Shown: positions 1-9,572, numbered from the stretch's first letter. The stretch is 64,000 nucleotides of DNA from Candidatus Hamiltonella defensa 5AT (Acyrthosiphon pisum) (GCF_000021705.1 NC_012751.1:248001-312000); one strand, 5' to 3'. Program-made: numbers and translations. Notes: a model not told the origin generated them from the letters alone.

Positions 1-638
1 CTCTCCATGAGCGGAAGGCATGATAGAAACGCGAACATCCACCGAACGCCCCCCAATGAGTAAAGTGATTCGACCATCCTGAGGGATCCGCTTTTCTGCA
101 ATATCTAATTTTGCCATGACCTTGATACGTGAGACGAGTAAGGCCGCTAATTGACGCTTTAATCGAAGTATTTCACGCAATATGCCGTCAATCCGAAAAC
201 GAATGAGCAAGGCGTTTTCAAAGGTTTCGATATGAATATCAGAGGCCACTTCTTTAATCGCTTCTACGAACATGGCATTGATCAATTTAATGATGGGCGC
301 ATCATCTTCACTCTCTAATAAATCTTCAGTGATAGGTAATTCTTCAGCCAAGACATACAAGTCACTCTCACTGCTGATATTTTCCATCAACTGACGCGCT
401 TCTATTGAATCCCGTTGATAGGCAGTGCTCAATCTCTGTTTAAAATCGTTTGCTGATAAGGCATGAGTTTTATGCCTGTGACCCTTCGTACTTCTAAAAA
501 AATATTTTTTTGCAAGGGCGGAACGTAGTAAAGCGTAGGCACATCGGCAGTATCCGTCTCTACAATCACTGAAAAACGGCGGGCATAACTGAAAGGGAGG
601 CGAGTTATCCCGGTTTTTTCTGATCTTAATGAGATCAT
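1..638 (-). pseudogene. gspE: Type II secretion ATPase GspE, 5' part, frameshifted and cut by the window edge
   Basis: GspE is the cytoplasmic ATPase that powers the type II secretion system. The reading frame starts at an ATG at 638 that overlaps the gspD stop (ATGA), as expected in a gsp operon. It encodes a GspE N-terminus (LPFSYARRFSVIVE) and then hits a stop at 429-431. The rest of the protein continues in another frame from about 460 to 1, with family text such as STAYQRDSIEARQLME, SDIHIE, MAKLDIAEKRIPQDGRI and VDVRVSIMPSAHGE. The switch lies in 455-462, where one extra T would rejoin the frames (LMP-LSANDFKQ). The Walker motifs lie beyond the window. Identity is secure. Whether the frameshift is real or a sequencing error cannot be decided here. 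Confidence 0.85.
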
Positions 639-2698
639 GATTTTTTAGTTATAGCTAGTAGAGCGCGAATTTCTGCTGGATATTCAGATTCTTTTCCATC
701 AGCAGGAAGCAGTGGCTGCTTTGTGCGGGGCATTAAACTCAATCCTGGGTGATTTTTATACAGTTGCTCAGCTCGCATATAATGATATTTTCGTTGTGAA
801 ATGCCGTCAGCAGAGAGCCCATCTCGTAAAATGGTAGGGCGGATAAATATCATCAAATTACGTTTTGTTTTTTTATTAACAGTGGATTTAAAAAGATGCC
901 CCAAGATCGGAATGTCTCCTAGTACAGGTACTTTAGATACACTTTCCCCGCTCTCTTCATCGAGAAGCCCCCCCAATACAATTAATTGACCATCATCAGC
1001 CAATACAGTGGTTTTGAGTTTACGTTCCGCAAATTTGATATCAAGCTTGGTTTCCCCCTGAATTTTTGATACTTCTTGCTCTATCAGCAACTGTACGGTG
1101 TTCCCTTCGTTGATTTGAGGGGTGACTTTTAACATCACACCAATTTTTCTTCGTTCGACAGTATTAAAGGGATTCGTGTTATTCGCGTTTGCCGCCGAGC
1201 CCGTGAGTACAGGGACATCTTCACCTACCATAAACGAGGCTTCTTGATTATCTAAAGTGGTAATACTTGGAGTGGAAAGTACATTCACACTGGAATCGTT
1301 TTTCACCGCTTGAACCAGTGCTTGCCAATCTCCTTTAATAATACCGACCTTAGCACCACTGAAACCCGAGAGCAGTTTGCTCAGCAATGAGATATCACTA
1401 GACACTTGGGAAGGTAGGAACGTTTCGTTTTGATTCAAGGTATTCCCTGTTTTTGACTCCGCATGCCGTCGGGCCAAAGTTAACGCTCCTAATGGAATTT
1501 GATGGCCATTATTAAATTGAATCAAGCTGTTGTTCGCTTGCCACTGTACTCCGAAATTAATATCACTGATTTCTGCAACTTCAACAATCAGTGCCTCAAC
1601 ATGTACTTGAGCACGACGTATATCCAACTGTTCAATGATGCTTCGTATAGATTGCATCACATCTTGAGATGCTGTGACCACGAGCGCATTTGTTTTTTTA
1701 CTGGCGGCAATCGAAACAGACATTCTATTTTGATCTTGACCCTGCTCGTTTTGTTTCCCTTTTAAGGTGTTGCTCACTTTTTCAATGATGTCAACTAAAT
1801 CTTCGGCTTGACTGTATTTAAGGTAAAACACCTGACTGTAGCCGCTTTGCTGAGTTTCTGAATCCAGTTCCTGTATTAATTTTTTGATTTTTTGGCGCAT
1901 TTTAGGTTCAGCATGGATAATAACGCTGTTAGTCCGTTTATCGGCTACCACTGTGTATTTTGATATAGACAAATCATTTTGGGGGGCATTTTTATTTAAA
2001 GCATTGATGACCCTAACCATTTCCGTTGCAGACGCATTTTTTAATGGGATGACTTCATTGAATTTATCTGCATTCGAATCTATAAGCTCAATAATAGAAA
2101 ACAAACGCTTAATAACAGCCGCCCTTCCTGAGAGAATAAGAATATTCGACGGACCATGGCTGATGATATTTCCTGATTCCCCTCGATCTATCAGCTGACG
2201 CAATACAGGTGTCAATTCACGTGCTGAAATATTTTGAAGGCTCATCACCTGTGTCATCATTTCGTCACCGAAATAAGGATTTTTTTGGTGAGTTATGACA
2301 GGAATGGGCTCCGTTTTAACATGCATGCTTCTGACAATTTTGAGCGCGCCGCCATCAACTGGAATGGCGGCATAGCCTTGTGCTTCTAACACATTGAGAA
2401 AAAGTTGATAGTATTGCTCTGTCGATAAAGTATCTGTGCTTCTAATGCTCACCCGACCTTGAATATGAGGCCCCATGATCATCGTTTTATTTAGGTTAAC
2501 TCCAACAGTATCAATAAAAGCGCGCAAATCGGTATCTTGAAAGTTGGCCGAAAAATGATCGGCTAATAAGATGGAGGGAAAGAACAAAAAAAATAATAAT
2601 AAAATCAATGGGAAAAAATAAGGATAATTTATCTTTTTTACAAAAGAAAAAATTCTATGTCGAAAAATGTGAAGGCGTAATATATCAGACCAAAACAT
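635..2698 (-). CDS. gspD: Type II secretion secretin GspD
   Basis: Outer-membrane secretin that forms the exit channel for folded exoproteins. The 687-residue protein has a hydrophobic signal-like segment at about residues 25-46 ending in LLADHFSANFQDTDLRAFID, which begins the N0 domain. Repeated N1-N3 domains follow (VIPLKNASATEMVRVINAL, VFYLKYSQAEDLVDIIEKV). The C-terminal secretin domain carries VLSTPSITTLDNQEASFMVG and VPVLGDIPILGHLFKS. Length is normal for the family, although the N-terminal extension before the hydrophobic stretch is long. It lies between gspC (68-bp gap) and gspE (4-bp overlap), so the three are very likely one transcript. The gene looks intact although the downstream ATPase is frameshifted. 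Confidence 0.95.
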   Translation of the reverse strand: MFWSDILRLHIFRHRIFSFVKKINYPYFFPLILLLFFLFFPSILLADHFSANFQDTDLRAFIDTVGVNLNKTMIMGPHIQGRVSIRSTDTLSTEQYYQLFLNVLEAQGYAAIPVDGGALKIVRSMHVKTEPIPVITHQKNPYFGDEMMTQVMSLQNISARELTPVLRQLIDRGESGNIISHGPSNILILSGRAAVIKRLFSIIELIDSNADKFNEVIPLKNASATEMVRVINALNKNAPQNDLSISKYTVVADKRTNSVIIHAEPKMRQKIKKLIQELDSETQQSGYSQVFYLKYSQAEDLVDIIEKVSNTLKGKQNEQGQDQNRMSVSIAASKKTNALVVTASQDVMQSIRSIIEQLDIRRAQVHVEALIVEVAEISDINFGVQWQANNSLIQFNNGHQIPLGALTLARRHAESKTGNTLNQNETFLPSQVSSDISLLSKLLSGFSGAKVGIIKGDWQALVQAVKNDSSVNVLSTPSITTLDNQEASFMVGEDVPVLTGSAANANNTNPFNTVERRKIGVMLKVTPQINEGNTVQLLIEQEVSKIQGETKLDIKFAERKLKTTVLADDGQLIVLGGLLDEESGESVSKVPVLGDIPILGHLFKSTVNKKTKRNLMIFIRPTILRDGLSADGISQRKYHYMRAEQLYKNHPGLSLMPRTKQPLLPADGKESEYPAEIRALLAITKKS

Positions 2699-2766
2699 AA
2701 CGTTCCTTTTTATGTTTTTATATCAATGCAATCTTAATATCAGAGATATTCATATTCAGAAAAATT

Positions 2767-3276
2767 TTATTCAATCAGGTTTTGATTTAAAATTTTTTCG
2801 TGATCATCTCTTAAAGATAAACTTTCTTGCACCCCGTTATTTTCAAGCACAATTTTTTTAGATAAAACTTTGAGTAAAATAATATGACTACCATCAATTG
2901 TTTCACCAGGGACGTAAATTTTTTGTATGCCATTGTTTTCGATGACTGCAACGCTTTTATTTTCAGAAGCAGCAGGAGCTGTGCCACGTAAAATAAAGGG
3001 ACTTTGTGTTTTAGGCAATCTGTTTTGTTGAATTTTACGATCTGGATCACCAAACCAGTTTTGTTTGAAAATAAGATTGATATCGATTTGCGGTAAAGAT
3101 CGAGATAAAACAGGCTCAGAAGGAGAGTCTATGATAGGAATGTTTTCACTAGGGGAGAGAAAAAACAAACATAAAGAAGTGGTTTTCCATACAACCAGGC
3201 TCCAAAGAAGAAAATGGATAAAAATGATCAAATTGTTTTTAGAGATCACATTTTTAAAAAAATATTGATATCGCAT
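2767..3276 (-). CDS. gspC: Short type II secretion protein GspC, lacking the C-terminal domain
   Basis: Inner-membrane protein that links the T2SS platform to the secretin GspD. The 169-residue product has one N-terminal membrane segment (residues about 14-40, IIFIHFLLWSLVVW). It is followed by a periplasmic homology region (INLIFKQNWFGDPD, PFILRGTAPAASENKSVAVIE, YVPGETIDGSHIILLKV). It ends near LSLRDDHEK, where GspC proteins of about 270 residues carry a PDZ or coiled-coil domain, so this one is naturally short or truncated. It is the first gene of the visible gspC-D-E run. The start at 3276 is the only in-frame ATG before the membrane segment. No clear ribosome binding site is visible. Assignment rests on position and on the homology region. 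Confidence 0.8.
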   Translation of the reverse strand: MRYQYFFKNVISKNNLIIFIHFLLWSLVVWKTTSLCLFFLSPSENIPIIDSPSEPVLSRSLPQIDINLIFKQNWFGDPDRKIQQNRLPKTQSPFILRGTAPAASENKSVAVIENNGIQKIYVPGETIDGSHIILLKVLSKKIVLENNGVQESLSLRDDHEKILNQNLIE

Positions 3277-4067
3277 ATCTTTTGTTTAAAAAACACCATA
3301 AAAATATTTTTTATATTCAATGAACTAAAAAATAAAATGAAAGCTATCACTTTTAATATTCTTTTTATTCTTTAAGTATTTTAAATATTAAAAATATTGA
3401 AAGATAAAAAAGCATCATTAAATCAAAATTATATTAATAATAATTTCTAGGCAATATTTTAAATAAAAATTATTTAAAAAACAAACGAATAATAAATTTT
3501 TAGGTTAAAAAACAAGCAATAAAAGACAATAAAATCGGATGAAAGACGATATTTTAAGTATTATTTAACAATCATTTAAGTTTTATTATGACCTGTTATT
3601 TTGCTTGAAATTGGCATCAAAAATAAATTTCATCAACGATTAATCAAGTAACAGCAAGTAAGAAATTTTTTCTTCTTTCACACTTCCCTCCAACGCGACA
3701 TTGTAAACATGGTTGTTCAGGTTTTGGTTTGCGATAATATTTGTTTTTGACAAATTCATTTTTTACAAAAAATGAATTTCGCATAGCGTTAAAAAGCACG
3801 AATTTCTGAAAGATACTCCTCTGTTAATAAAAAATCTTCTGGTCTTTAGACAATTATAGAAGCTATATTACATCCTCTATTCAATTTTTACACTAGGTAA
3901 TACTAAAAAACACACCCACAAAAAGTGCTTAAACCCGCGTTTTTTTATTAAACAACAGGTTTAAAATTTAATTTCGAATAATACTATCTTTTGATAATAC
4001 AAATAAAAAGGTTTTATAAATTTTATTTAGTCTGTTTGATTTTAAAATTAATTAGTTAATTAAAAAT
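3277..4067. other. AT-rich gene-free interval upstream of gspC
   Basis: About 790 bases of very AT-rich DNA between gspC and the decayed locus that begins at 4068. I see no open frame with protein-like composition, no tRNA and no repeat array. Promoters for gspC probably lie in its right-hand part near 3300-3600, but the low complexity gives many chance -10-like hexamers and none can be singled out. Confidence 0.6.
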
Positions 4068-5708
4068 TAATCATAAGAAACAGCTAAATGACGAATAGAC
4101 ATATCTCCACTCCTTAAAGCTGTGATTAAAGCCTCTCGCCATTTTGTCGGCATTATAACGCTGTCTGGGGAAAACCCTTTGAATCAGAAGCAGTAGCCCG
4201 GGAAAAACTATGTTTAACTTCTCCATCAGGTTTAGAATTTAAACTAGTTGAAGAAAATTTTATTTGGGCAAATTCTCCATTTTTAGTTGTTTTAATTAAT
4301 GAAAAACCCAAACAAGATTCTTGATTAAAACCATATTTAAAAGCTATGGCTGTGTGTGGAGTACTCCCATTTCGATGTGATAACCAACTGGGCTCTATCG
4401 ATTTTCCATTGCGTTCTCCTGGCACACCTGATGCATATCGATTTATTGAGTTAGCTCCGGTATTATTGAGAGTCAATTCATTCAATTTTCCATTTTGACC
4501 ACCAAAAATATTCACAGGAACGATTTTTATTGCACCTGTCTGAGTTTCTACAAGACCTGTAAACCATTGTCCTGGAGAAGGAGAAGCAGATTCCCAAACA
4601 GCCATATTTTCACTGTCAAAATGTAGTTGATCTTTTGGTTCTGGGTTGTAGATGTTGTTTGTCAACGAAGTTGAGGGTGTGTTAGAAAAAGTTTTTGTTA
4701 CATTTTTGTTTTTTATTACCGCGTTATCTGCTTTTTCTGTTGTAACACTAGACGTGTTTGCTTGAGTGTGGGAATCGTTATTATCACCTATAATGTCACT
4801 AACGGAGTTATCCGCAGGTATAGAATTATTGACGATTCACAGTGATTTGTTCAGGTGTGTTAGTCGTTCCCCTTGCTTCTATGGCGCTATTGAATTCTTT
4901 TTGCTTTCTTTTGTTTGTTGTATTTTGACGTTGCTGTTCACAAGAATCATTAAAAATCTTCAAATTTTCGTCTCTTTCCTTTCTTAAACCCTCACGCTTT
5001 ATGCTTTTATTCCCCCGCTCCGTATCCTTATATGCATATTTTCTTTCATCTTGAACTTTATTTTCTTGAGCATGGGCGTCATGCTCTGGAATTCCGTTAA
5101 AACTCATAGTAGTTACGGCCCCTACCAATCCTTCCAATGCACCCCCTTCAGTTGATGAGGTTGTCATTCCTGAAGATTGACCAGCCACCACGTTGAATAT
5201 ACAAAAAGTTCCGAGAATCATTTTGTCAACAATCGAATCTTTTGTAGGGGTTACTAATGTTTTTAAATTCTCTAAAGCATCCATGAGCGGGTTTGTTTTT
5301 TGCTTCAAATACCCGGGAAAATATGAGCGTAAGATTGAATCTTCTTTGAACATTTTATTCGTTCTTTTGTATAAATCCTGTATTGTCTTGTCGTCAAATT
5401 GTTCTGTCTTTATTGCGTTTTGAAATTCATTTTGAATATTTTCCATTTTTTCTTTACTGAGCGAAGACCCAATTCACTTTATTTCTTCCCACAATTTAGG
5501 CGAGTCTATTAGCTTTTTAAGCTCCTGAGAGATGTTTAATGCCGGTTTTGTCTGTTTTTCAGCCTGGATGTCATCCAGAGATGGATTTTTATTTTTGACT
5601 GAAACGAGTTCACTGGCTATTTTTGATGAGGCACATGCCACATGCGTTATTTGACGTATAAAAACCGATGTTCTCTTGATGAGATATACATAGACGATCG
5701 ACTGACAT
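4068..5708 (-). pseudogene. Decayed gene of unknown function (about 540 codons) with several lesions
   Basis: I do not recognise this protein. A start ATG at 5708 has a good upstream GGGGA. The frame then slips by one before about 5640 and runs ...ACASSKIASELVSVKNKN... to an in-frame TGA at 5474-5476. It continues in the same frame as a 206-residue stretch with a hydrophobic GALEGLVGAVTTMSF patch and a highly charged tail, ending at 4826. Overlapping that end, the next frame (IVNNSIPADNSVSD...) is open through a TTG at 4665 to 4153. A last shift may add a C-terminus ending MSIRHLAVSYD at 4068. Each frame begins where the previous one ends, as expected of one gene hit by at least three mutations. 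Composition (long, polar, no enzyme motif) would suit a secreted protein, but that is a guess. Confidence 0.55.
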
Positions 5709-5914
5709 TTTTATTTCCCCAAATATTATTTAAAAAATGAATAATTATAAATTAAGCCCCTAAATATTTTTTATATTCAGATTTTTAGAAGCATTATTTG
5801 TATATATTTTGTTTAATTTATTTTTTTGTTATTAATATATGGCATCTCTCTAACAAAAATAAATATCAAAAATCTCTGATGTTTTATTCTTCCAAAATAA
5901 AGACCATCAAAACA

Positions 5915-5929
5915 TCAGGTAATACCTGA
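5915..5929. promoter_or_regulatory. Perfect 15-bp palindrome, possible operator
   Basis: The sequence TCAGGTAATACCTGA has perfect 7-bp arms around a central A. It lies in the AT-rich gap between the decayed locus and the phage tail-fibre fragments. Palindromes of this size are typical of repressor sites, but nothing ties it to a particular regulator. Confidence 0.3.
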
Positions 5930-6013
5930 ATAAGCTGTCTTAAAGAGTTAAGATAGGGGGAGGGAGAGTTTAAATAGTCTAAGCATTGAACTTTGACTGA
6001 TGGGTGATTTCAT

Positions 6014-6280
6014 TCAATTTAATGAAAAACCAAGCCATTCGGACACTTCTGCTACGCTGCATCCTTCGGGACAAAAGCCACTGATATCGTAACCCATTGA
6101 GCATATGACACCATCGGATTCATACTCGATTTCCATCGTCTTTGGCTGAAAAGTTTTTTAGCACTCATACCAGTCCTGAGCGTCTTCTGAAATAAGAAAA
6201 ATGACCCCCATAGCGCTTTCTAGCGCTTTTTTGTCAGAGGATTCAGGGTGATAACGTTGAAAATTTTTAAGGTTTTGCAT
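6014..6280 (-). pseudogene. Phage tail fibre assembly (chaperone) protein with in-frame stop
   Basis: An 88-codon frame starts at an ATG overlapping the stop of the upstream tail-fibre fragment (TAATG), the usual arrangement of fibre and fibre-assembly genes. The text LISEDAQDWYEC-stop-KTFQPKTMEIEYESDGVI matches the tail fibre assembly family (Caudo_TAP), where a Gln normally stands at the stop. CAA to TAA at 6158-6160 would explain it. The C-terminal SVAEV is also typical. These proteins help fold trimeric tail fibres of Mu- and lambda-like phages. This copy is broken and part of a decayed prophage. Confidence 0.7.
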
Positions 6281-6281
6281 T

Positions 6282-6447
6282 ACATACACCACACATTCAT
6301 CCAGTTATAATTGATATTTTTTTGCAGAGGGCGCCGCTGAATGTAGTCAACATATTCATAAGAGTTCGAGTTATACGCGCCGGTAATCACATGTGGCATG
6401 TTCATCACGATAGCCAGGCCCACGCCATACCTGGACTTCTTGCATAT
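6282..6447 (-). pseudogene. Phage tail fibre protein, C-terminal end (left of the IS)
   Basis: The minus-strand frame encodes a fibre tip with HVITGAYNSNSYEYVDYIQ and RRPLQKNINYNWMNVW, matching the last part of Mu- or e14-type tail fibres, where a GHVITG-like motif precedes a variable C-terminus. The frame is cut at 6447 by an IS5-family element. The matching upstream piece lies on the other side of the IS at 7300-7335. Confidence 0.6.
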
Positions 6448-7299
6448 GGCACTGTTAACAAAGTTAATGTTAAGATATTCTCTGTTTTTTAGGGGGATAA
6501 AGAAATGAAAAACAGGCACTATCCGCTCAAAGAGTGTGATTTTATAAAAATAATCGAACCTCATATTATAAAATATGATAAACGTCCAGGTAGACCTGCA
6601 AGCATCAGTCATTATCAGTTTTTTTCAGCTGTTTTGTACGTATTGAGAACGGGTATCCCTTGGCGTGATGTACCTGATTTATACGGTCATTGGCATACGA
6701 TTTATATGCGCTTTAAAAGATGGAGTGAAAATGGCTTGTTCTGGAACTTGCTTTATCGTTTACAACAAAAAAAGAAAATCAAAATGGACTGTACATGGGT
6801 AGACAGTACGACGGTCGCCATCCACCGACACGGCTCAGGAAGCCTTAAAAAAAGGGACCTCAATCGATAGGGCGCGGCCGAAAAGGCGTGAGCACTCAAA
6901 TTCACGTGGGTCTTTCAGGCCGCTTTCTCCGGAGTGCCTGTCTATCTGAAGGACAGCGCTCCGATATGAAAGCCTTTACTGAGCTGTGGATAAAGGGAAA
7001 TGGGAGGAAGGTGAGCTACATCATCGCTGATAAGGGAGTTGACTTTTTTGATGTCAGAAAATTAATCCGGGATAGTGGAAAGAGCCCTGTGATACCCCGA
7101 CGAAAAGGGGCTGTTTGCACCGGCATTCAACCTAATGATAAAGAAAAATACAAAACACGCTCTGCGATTGAACGTTTCTTCTTCAGCATAAAAGAACAAA
7201 AAAGACTCGCTTTACGCTTTGATAAACTCGATATCACCTTCTTTTCTTTCTTCGCTATCGCTTGTCTTAAGGTCTTTAATTTACTTTGTTAACACTGCC
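6448..7299 (+). mobile_element. IS5-family (IS427-like) insertion sequence, 852 bp
   Basis: The element is bounded by near-perfect inverted repeats, GGCACTGTTAACAAAGTTAA on the left and the complement of TTACTTTGTTAACACTGCC on the right. An AT dinucleotide lies on both sides (6446-6447 and 7300-7301), consistent with a 2-bp target duplication. It holds two consecutive transposase frames and interrupts a phage tail-fibre gene. A deleted relative lies at 57524-57640 and a lone right-end-like sequence at 63904-63922, so the element has been active in this genome. Confidence 0.85.
6505..7292 (+). pseudogene. IS5-family DDE transposase in two frames (6505-6870 and 6888-7292)
   Basis: The first frame (121 residues) has the N-terminal IS5 domain (GRPASISHYQFFSAVLYVLR, TGIPWRDVP) and the first catalytic Asp in MDCTWVDSTTV. 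The second has VSTQIHV, SEGQRSDMKAF, IIADKGVD with the second Asp, and RSAIERFFFSIKEQKRLALR with the catalytic Glu. The frames meet after a run of seven A's at about 6847. With eight A's the text would read LKKKGPQSIGRGRKGVSTQ in one frame, as in single-ORF relatives. The element is therefore either inactivated by a one-base loss or rescued by slippage on the A-run. Confidence 0.75.
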
Positions 7300-7733
7300 A
7301 TGTCCCAATCGAATATCGCGCACAAAGGTATTATTTAGTCATCCGTTGAGGGGGCGCCCCAGACCGCTCCGTGAATATTGCCGTCGCTCTGGTATTTGGC
7401 GGTTTTGCCGTTCTTTGACACCGTGACGGTGTCGTTCGCTTGGATTTTACCCTGCACTTCACCGCCATGCCGTTTATCCAGTGCATTTTTTCACAATCCA
7501 CCGTTTCTGATAAACCCAGGTTTTCTATAAATTGCGCCTTGTCCAGGATATCTTTGCCGTTTTTCTTTCGAGATAATTTTGTGTTCGCGGCGTTTTCGGC
7601 ACAGGTCTGGATGGCTTGGTAGAGTTGCGTATGGTGATGTGGGTTTAATCTTGTCCCTGTTTTTTCAATGACGGTGCAGAGTTCTTCCTGGAAGTGTTCT
7701 GGTCAAATAATTTCGGATAAAACTCAAGAAGTT
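7300..7733 (-). pseudogene. Phage-derived fragments, including the tail fibre piece right of the IS
   Basis: Immediately right of the IS the minus strand reads NNTFVRDIRLG, the motif that precedes the fibre C-terminus in Mu-like tail fibres, so it is the other half of the split gene. Further right, fragments in two frames read LYQAIQTCAENAANTKLSRK / AQFIENLGLSETVDCEK and IQANDTVTVSKNGKTAKYQ. These look like coding remnants but I cannot assign them. No intact gene is present. Confidence 0.45.
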
Positions 7734-7997
7734 TTACACCACTGAAAGGGCGGGATCGCCCTTGGGGGCTTTGAGTTCAGTCGCATGTTCAATATCAATG
7801 GGCAGGTCGGCGTGGTTGGCCTGAAAAGCATCCACCATCCCTTGGGGGTGATCATTGACCCAGGAACGGCCATCCCGTCCAGTGATCTGTTCACCGACAG
7901 GGATTAATTCCACCCACAACGGGGTTCCCTTCTGGGCAGCGGTCGCTTCCAGAAGGGGCCGAAGTTCCGTGTTTAAGGCAAAAGTGTGTGTTGTCAT
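7734..7997 (-). pseudogene. Mu-like protease/scaffold protein gpI, N-terminal fragment
   Basis: The 87-residue frame from the ATG at 7997 matches the start of Mu-type gpI head maturation protease: TTHTFALNTELRPLLEA, WVELIPVGEQITGRDGRSW, NHADLPIDIEHATELKAPKG. The full protein has about 360 residues; here it ends after DPALSVV, just where the family continues into the protease core. It is a dead remnant. It is placed out of normal Mu order relative to the gpF fragment at 8815-9153, which lies on the opposite strand, so the prophage has been scrambled. Confidence 0.75.
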
Positions 7998-8075
7998 GCC
8001 CGCCAAGGTAGCGCGGGCAAAGGAGGGAGTTCAGATGAAAAATTTCACTTGGCACAGCATAAACAGCACTATTTT

Positions 8076-8099
8076 GTTACATGTAACATGTGCTATACT
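8076..8099 (+). promoter_or_regulatory. Operator palindrome and -10 of the MazEF-like operon
   Basis: A perfect 12-bp palindrome GTTACATGTAAC (8076-8087) is followed by TATACT (8094-8099), a good -10 hexamer, 33 bases before the antitoxin start. Type II antitoxins usually repress their own operon through such palindromes overlapping the promoter. Confidence 0.55.
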
Positions 8100-8131
8100 G
8101 CGTACTGAGCTATTACAGGAGAGCATTAATA

Positions 8132-8335
8132 ATGACTGTTAATCAACGTGTCAGAAAACACCGTGAAGCGTTAAGGCAGGCAGGCTATCGACCTGTCACT
8201 ATCTGGGTTCCGGATACTCGCGATCTTCAGTTTATTGAGAAATGCAGAAATCAATCCGTTAGCCTGAATCAACGAGATGAAACAAAAATAATGGACTGGA
8301 TAGATGAAGTGAGTGATACGGAAGGCTGGGAATGA
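8132..8335 (+). CDS. MazE-like antitoxin, DUF3018 type
   Basis: A 67-residue antitoxin that should neutralise the MazF-like toxin encoded next to it. The text QRVRKHREALRQAGYRPVTI followed by WVPDTRD is the hallmark of DUF3018 antitoxins, which are paired with MazF/PemK toxins. I chose ATG 8132 rather than the upstream in-frame ATG at 8090 because AGGAGA lies 10 bases before it and homology starts there. The stop overlaps the toxin start (ATGA), giving translational coupling. The C-terminal acidic part (DWIDEVSDTEGWE) probably wraps the toxin. The pair may have come with the surrounding phage and plasmid DNA. Confidence 0.82.
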   Translation: MTVNQRVRKHREALRQAGYRPVTIWVPDTRDLQFIEKCRNQSVSLNQRDETKIMDWIDEVSDTEGWE

Positions 8336-8655
8336 AACGAGGTAATATTGTCACTGTTGTCAGCAACGGGGATTATGGCAAACCTCGTCCAGCCTTAATT
8401 GTTCAATCCGATATATTTTCTCAACATCCTTCTGTGGTAGTGGCACCGTTTACCAGTGTTCTTACTGGCGCTTCTGTTTTTCGTTATCGTATGGAGCCAG
8501 ACGATAGCAACGGTCTTAACTGTATTTCAGAAGTTATGCTGGACAAATTAACAGCCGTGCCTCGTCATCGTCTGGGTAATTTTTGTGGTAGCGCATCAAA
8601 AAAAGATATGCAACTGGTAACACAGTTAATGGCCGTTTTTTTAGGCATTGTTTAA
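8332..8655 (+). CDS. MazF/PemK-family endoribonuclease toxin
   Basis: A 107-residue toxin expected to cut mRNA at short sequence motifs. It begins MKRGNIVTVV and has the family block GKPRPALIVQSD with the conserved Arg-Pro, a central VVAPFTSVL and C-terminal SEVMLDKLTAVPRHRLG. All are typical of the PemK/MazF beta-barrel, including the catalytic Arg and Thr/Ser positions. Length is complete. It overlaps the antitoxin by four bases. The pair looks intact, unlike most phage and plasmid genes around it, as expected if loss of the antitoxin is toxic. Confidence 0.85.
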   Translation: MKRGNIVTVVSNGDYGKPRPALIVQSDIFSQHPSVVVAPFTSVLTGASVFRYRMEPDDSNGLNCISEVMLDKLTAVPRHRLGNFCGSASKKDMQLVTQLMAVFLGIV

Positions 8656-8814
8656 TTTGAATTGAGTCTCCTTCTTAAAAATGTTCGGAACAACAGTGCG
8701 CATACTCACGGCTAACACCCCCTTTTTAGCGGATTGTGCCTACAATAGACCTGAATTCGATCTATGCTGCGGGATTTTTGGCTATCTCGGAGATAATGTC
8801 TATCTGCTTATCCA

Positions 8815-9153
8815 GTTCGCACTGGAAAATTAGCGTATCAACAGGTCTTCCTCGCTTATCAGATACGTTAAGCCGTTGATGCTGCTTTGGCGGAGGGCAA
8901 GACATTGAAACAGTTTCAGGATGAACTCGAACCCCTCCTTGGAAAGCGGGGTTGGCTGGGAAAGGTATTGATGGAGGATGGCGCTATGGTTGAATTGGGC
9001 ACGCCCCGCCGTTTAAAAATCCTCTACGACACCCACATGAGAACGGCCCGCGCCGCGGGGCAATGGGTGCGTATCGAACGGAACAAAGCGGCATTGCCGT
9101 ATTTGAGGTATGGCCTTGGGCCTTCAAGAGAGCATCGACTTCAACACGTATAG
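8815..9153 (+). pseudogene. Mu-like gpF head morphogenesis protein, internal fragment
   Basis: The frame AEGKTLKQFQDELEPLLGKR, GWLGKVLMEDG, LGTPRRLKILYDTHMRTARA, GQWVRIERNKAALPYLRY is the middle of the Mu gpF/SPP1 gp7 family, a minor head protein. A stop at about 8868 separates it from upstream text, and it ends after LGPSREHRLQHV, before the cysteine-containing C-terminal part. It has no proper start of its own. Its end overlaps the pilV remnant on the other strand by 13 bases, marking a phage/plasmid junction. Confidence 0.7.
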
Positions 9154-9572
9154 CTAAAGGCGTAGAGGGGTTCAGTCCAGCCCCCCATCACCCCTCTGGC
9201 TGACCCGCCCTCAATGTAACCGCCGCTGCCTCCGATTCTCATCGCCATTTTCCGGGCGGCACTCAAACTCAGCGGAGCCCCGCCTGTCAAAAAAATCATA
9301 TGATGAAATTTTAACGGGGCCGGTTGAACAATGCGGGTGTGATAACGCTGTGAAAAAAGATTGGTCTCTGAAAAGCCGGCCGGTAAATACCCCGCCTGTA
9401 TCAGCTCTGGTACACCCAGAATATAAGGAGACGTGGCCGCGGTGCTGTATTGCTGGTCTTTGTTAAACTCATAGACCAAAGGCAACACGATCAGAGCAAA
9501 GCAAAACAGCCCGACCCCCAAGCCGATGGAGGCATCGAAGATCTGCCAGATGCCCTTCTTTAAAGATGTCAT
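9141..9572 (-). pseudogene. pilV: IncI-type type IVB pilus protein PilV, N-terminal fragment
   Basis: PilV is the minor tip pilin (adhesin) of the thin type IVB pilus of IncI plasmids. The 143-residue frame starts with a short leader and one hydrophobic helix (DASIGLGVGLFCFALIVLPL). It follows PilV through IQAGYLPAGFSETNLFSQRY, IFLTGGAPLSL, MAMRIGGSGGYIEGG and MGGWTEPL. Full PilV has over 400 residues and a shufflon-exchangeable C-terminus; all of that is missing, and the end runs into the Mu gpF fragment. I infer a truncated remnant. The same DASIG leader motif occurs in the pilS gene at 10.98 kb. Confidence 0.65.
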
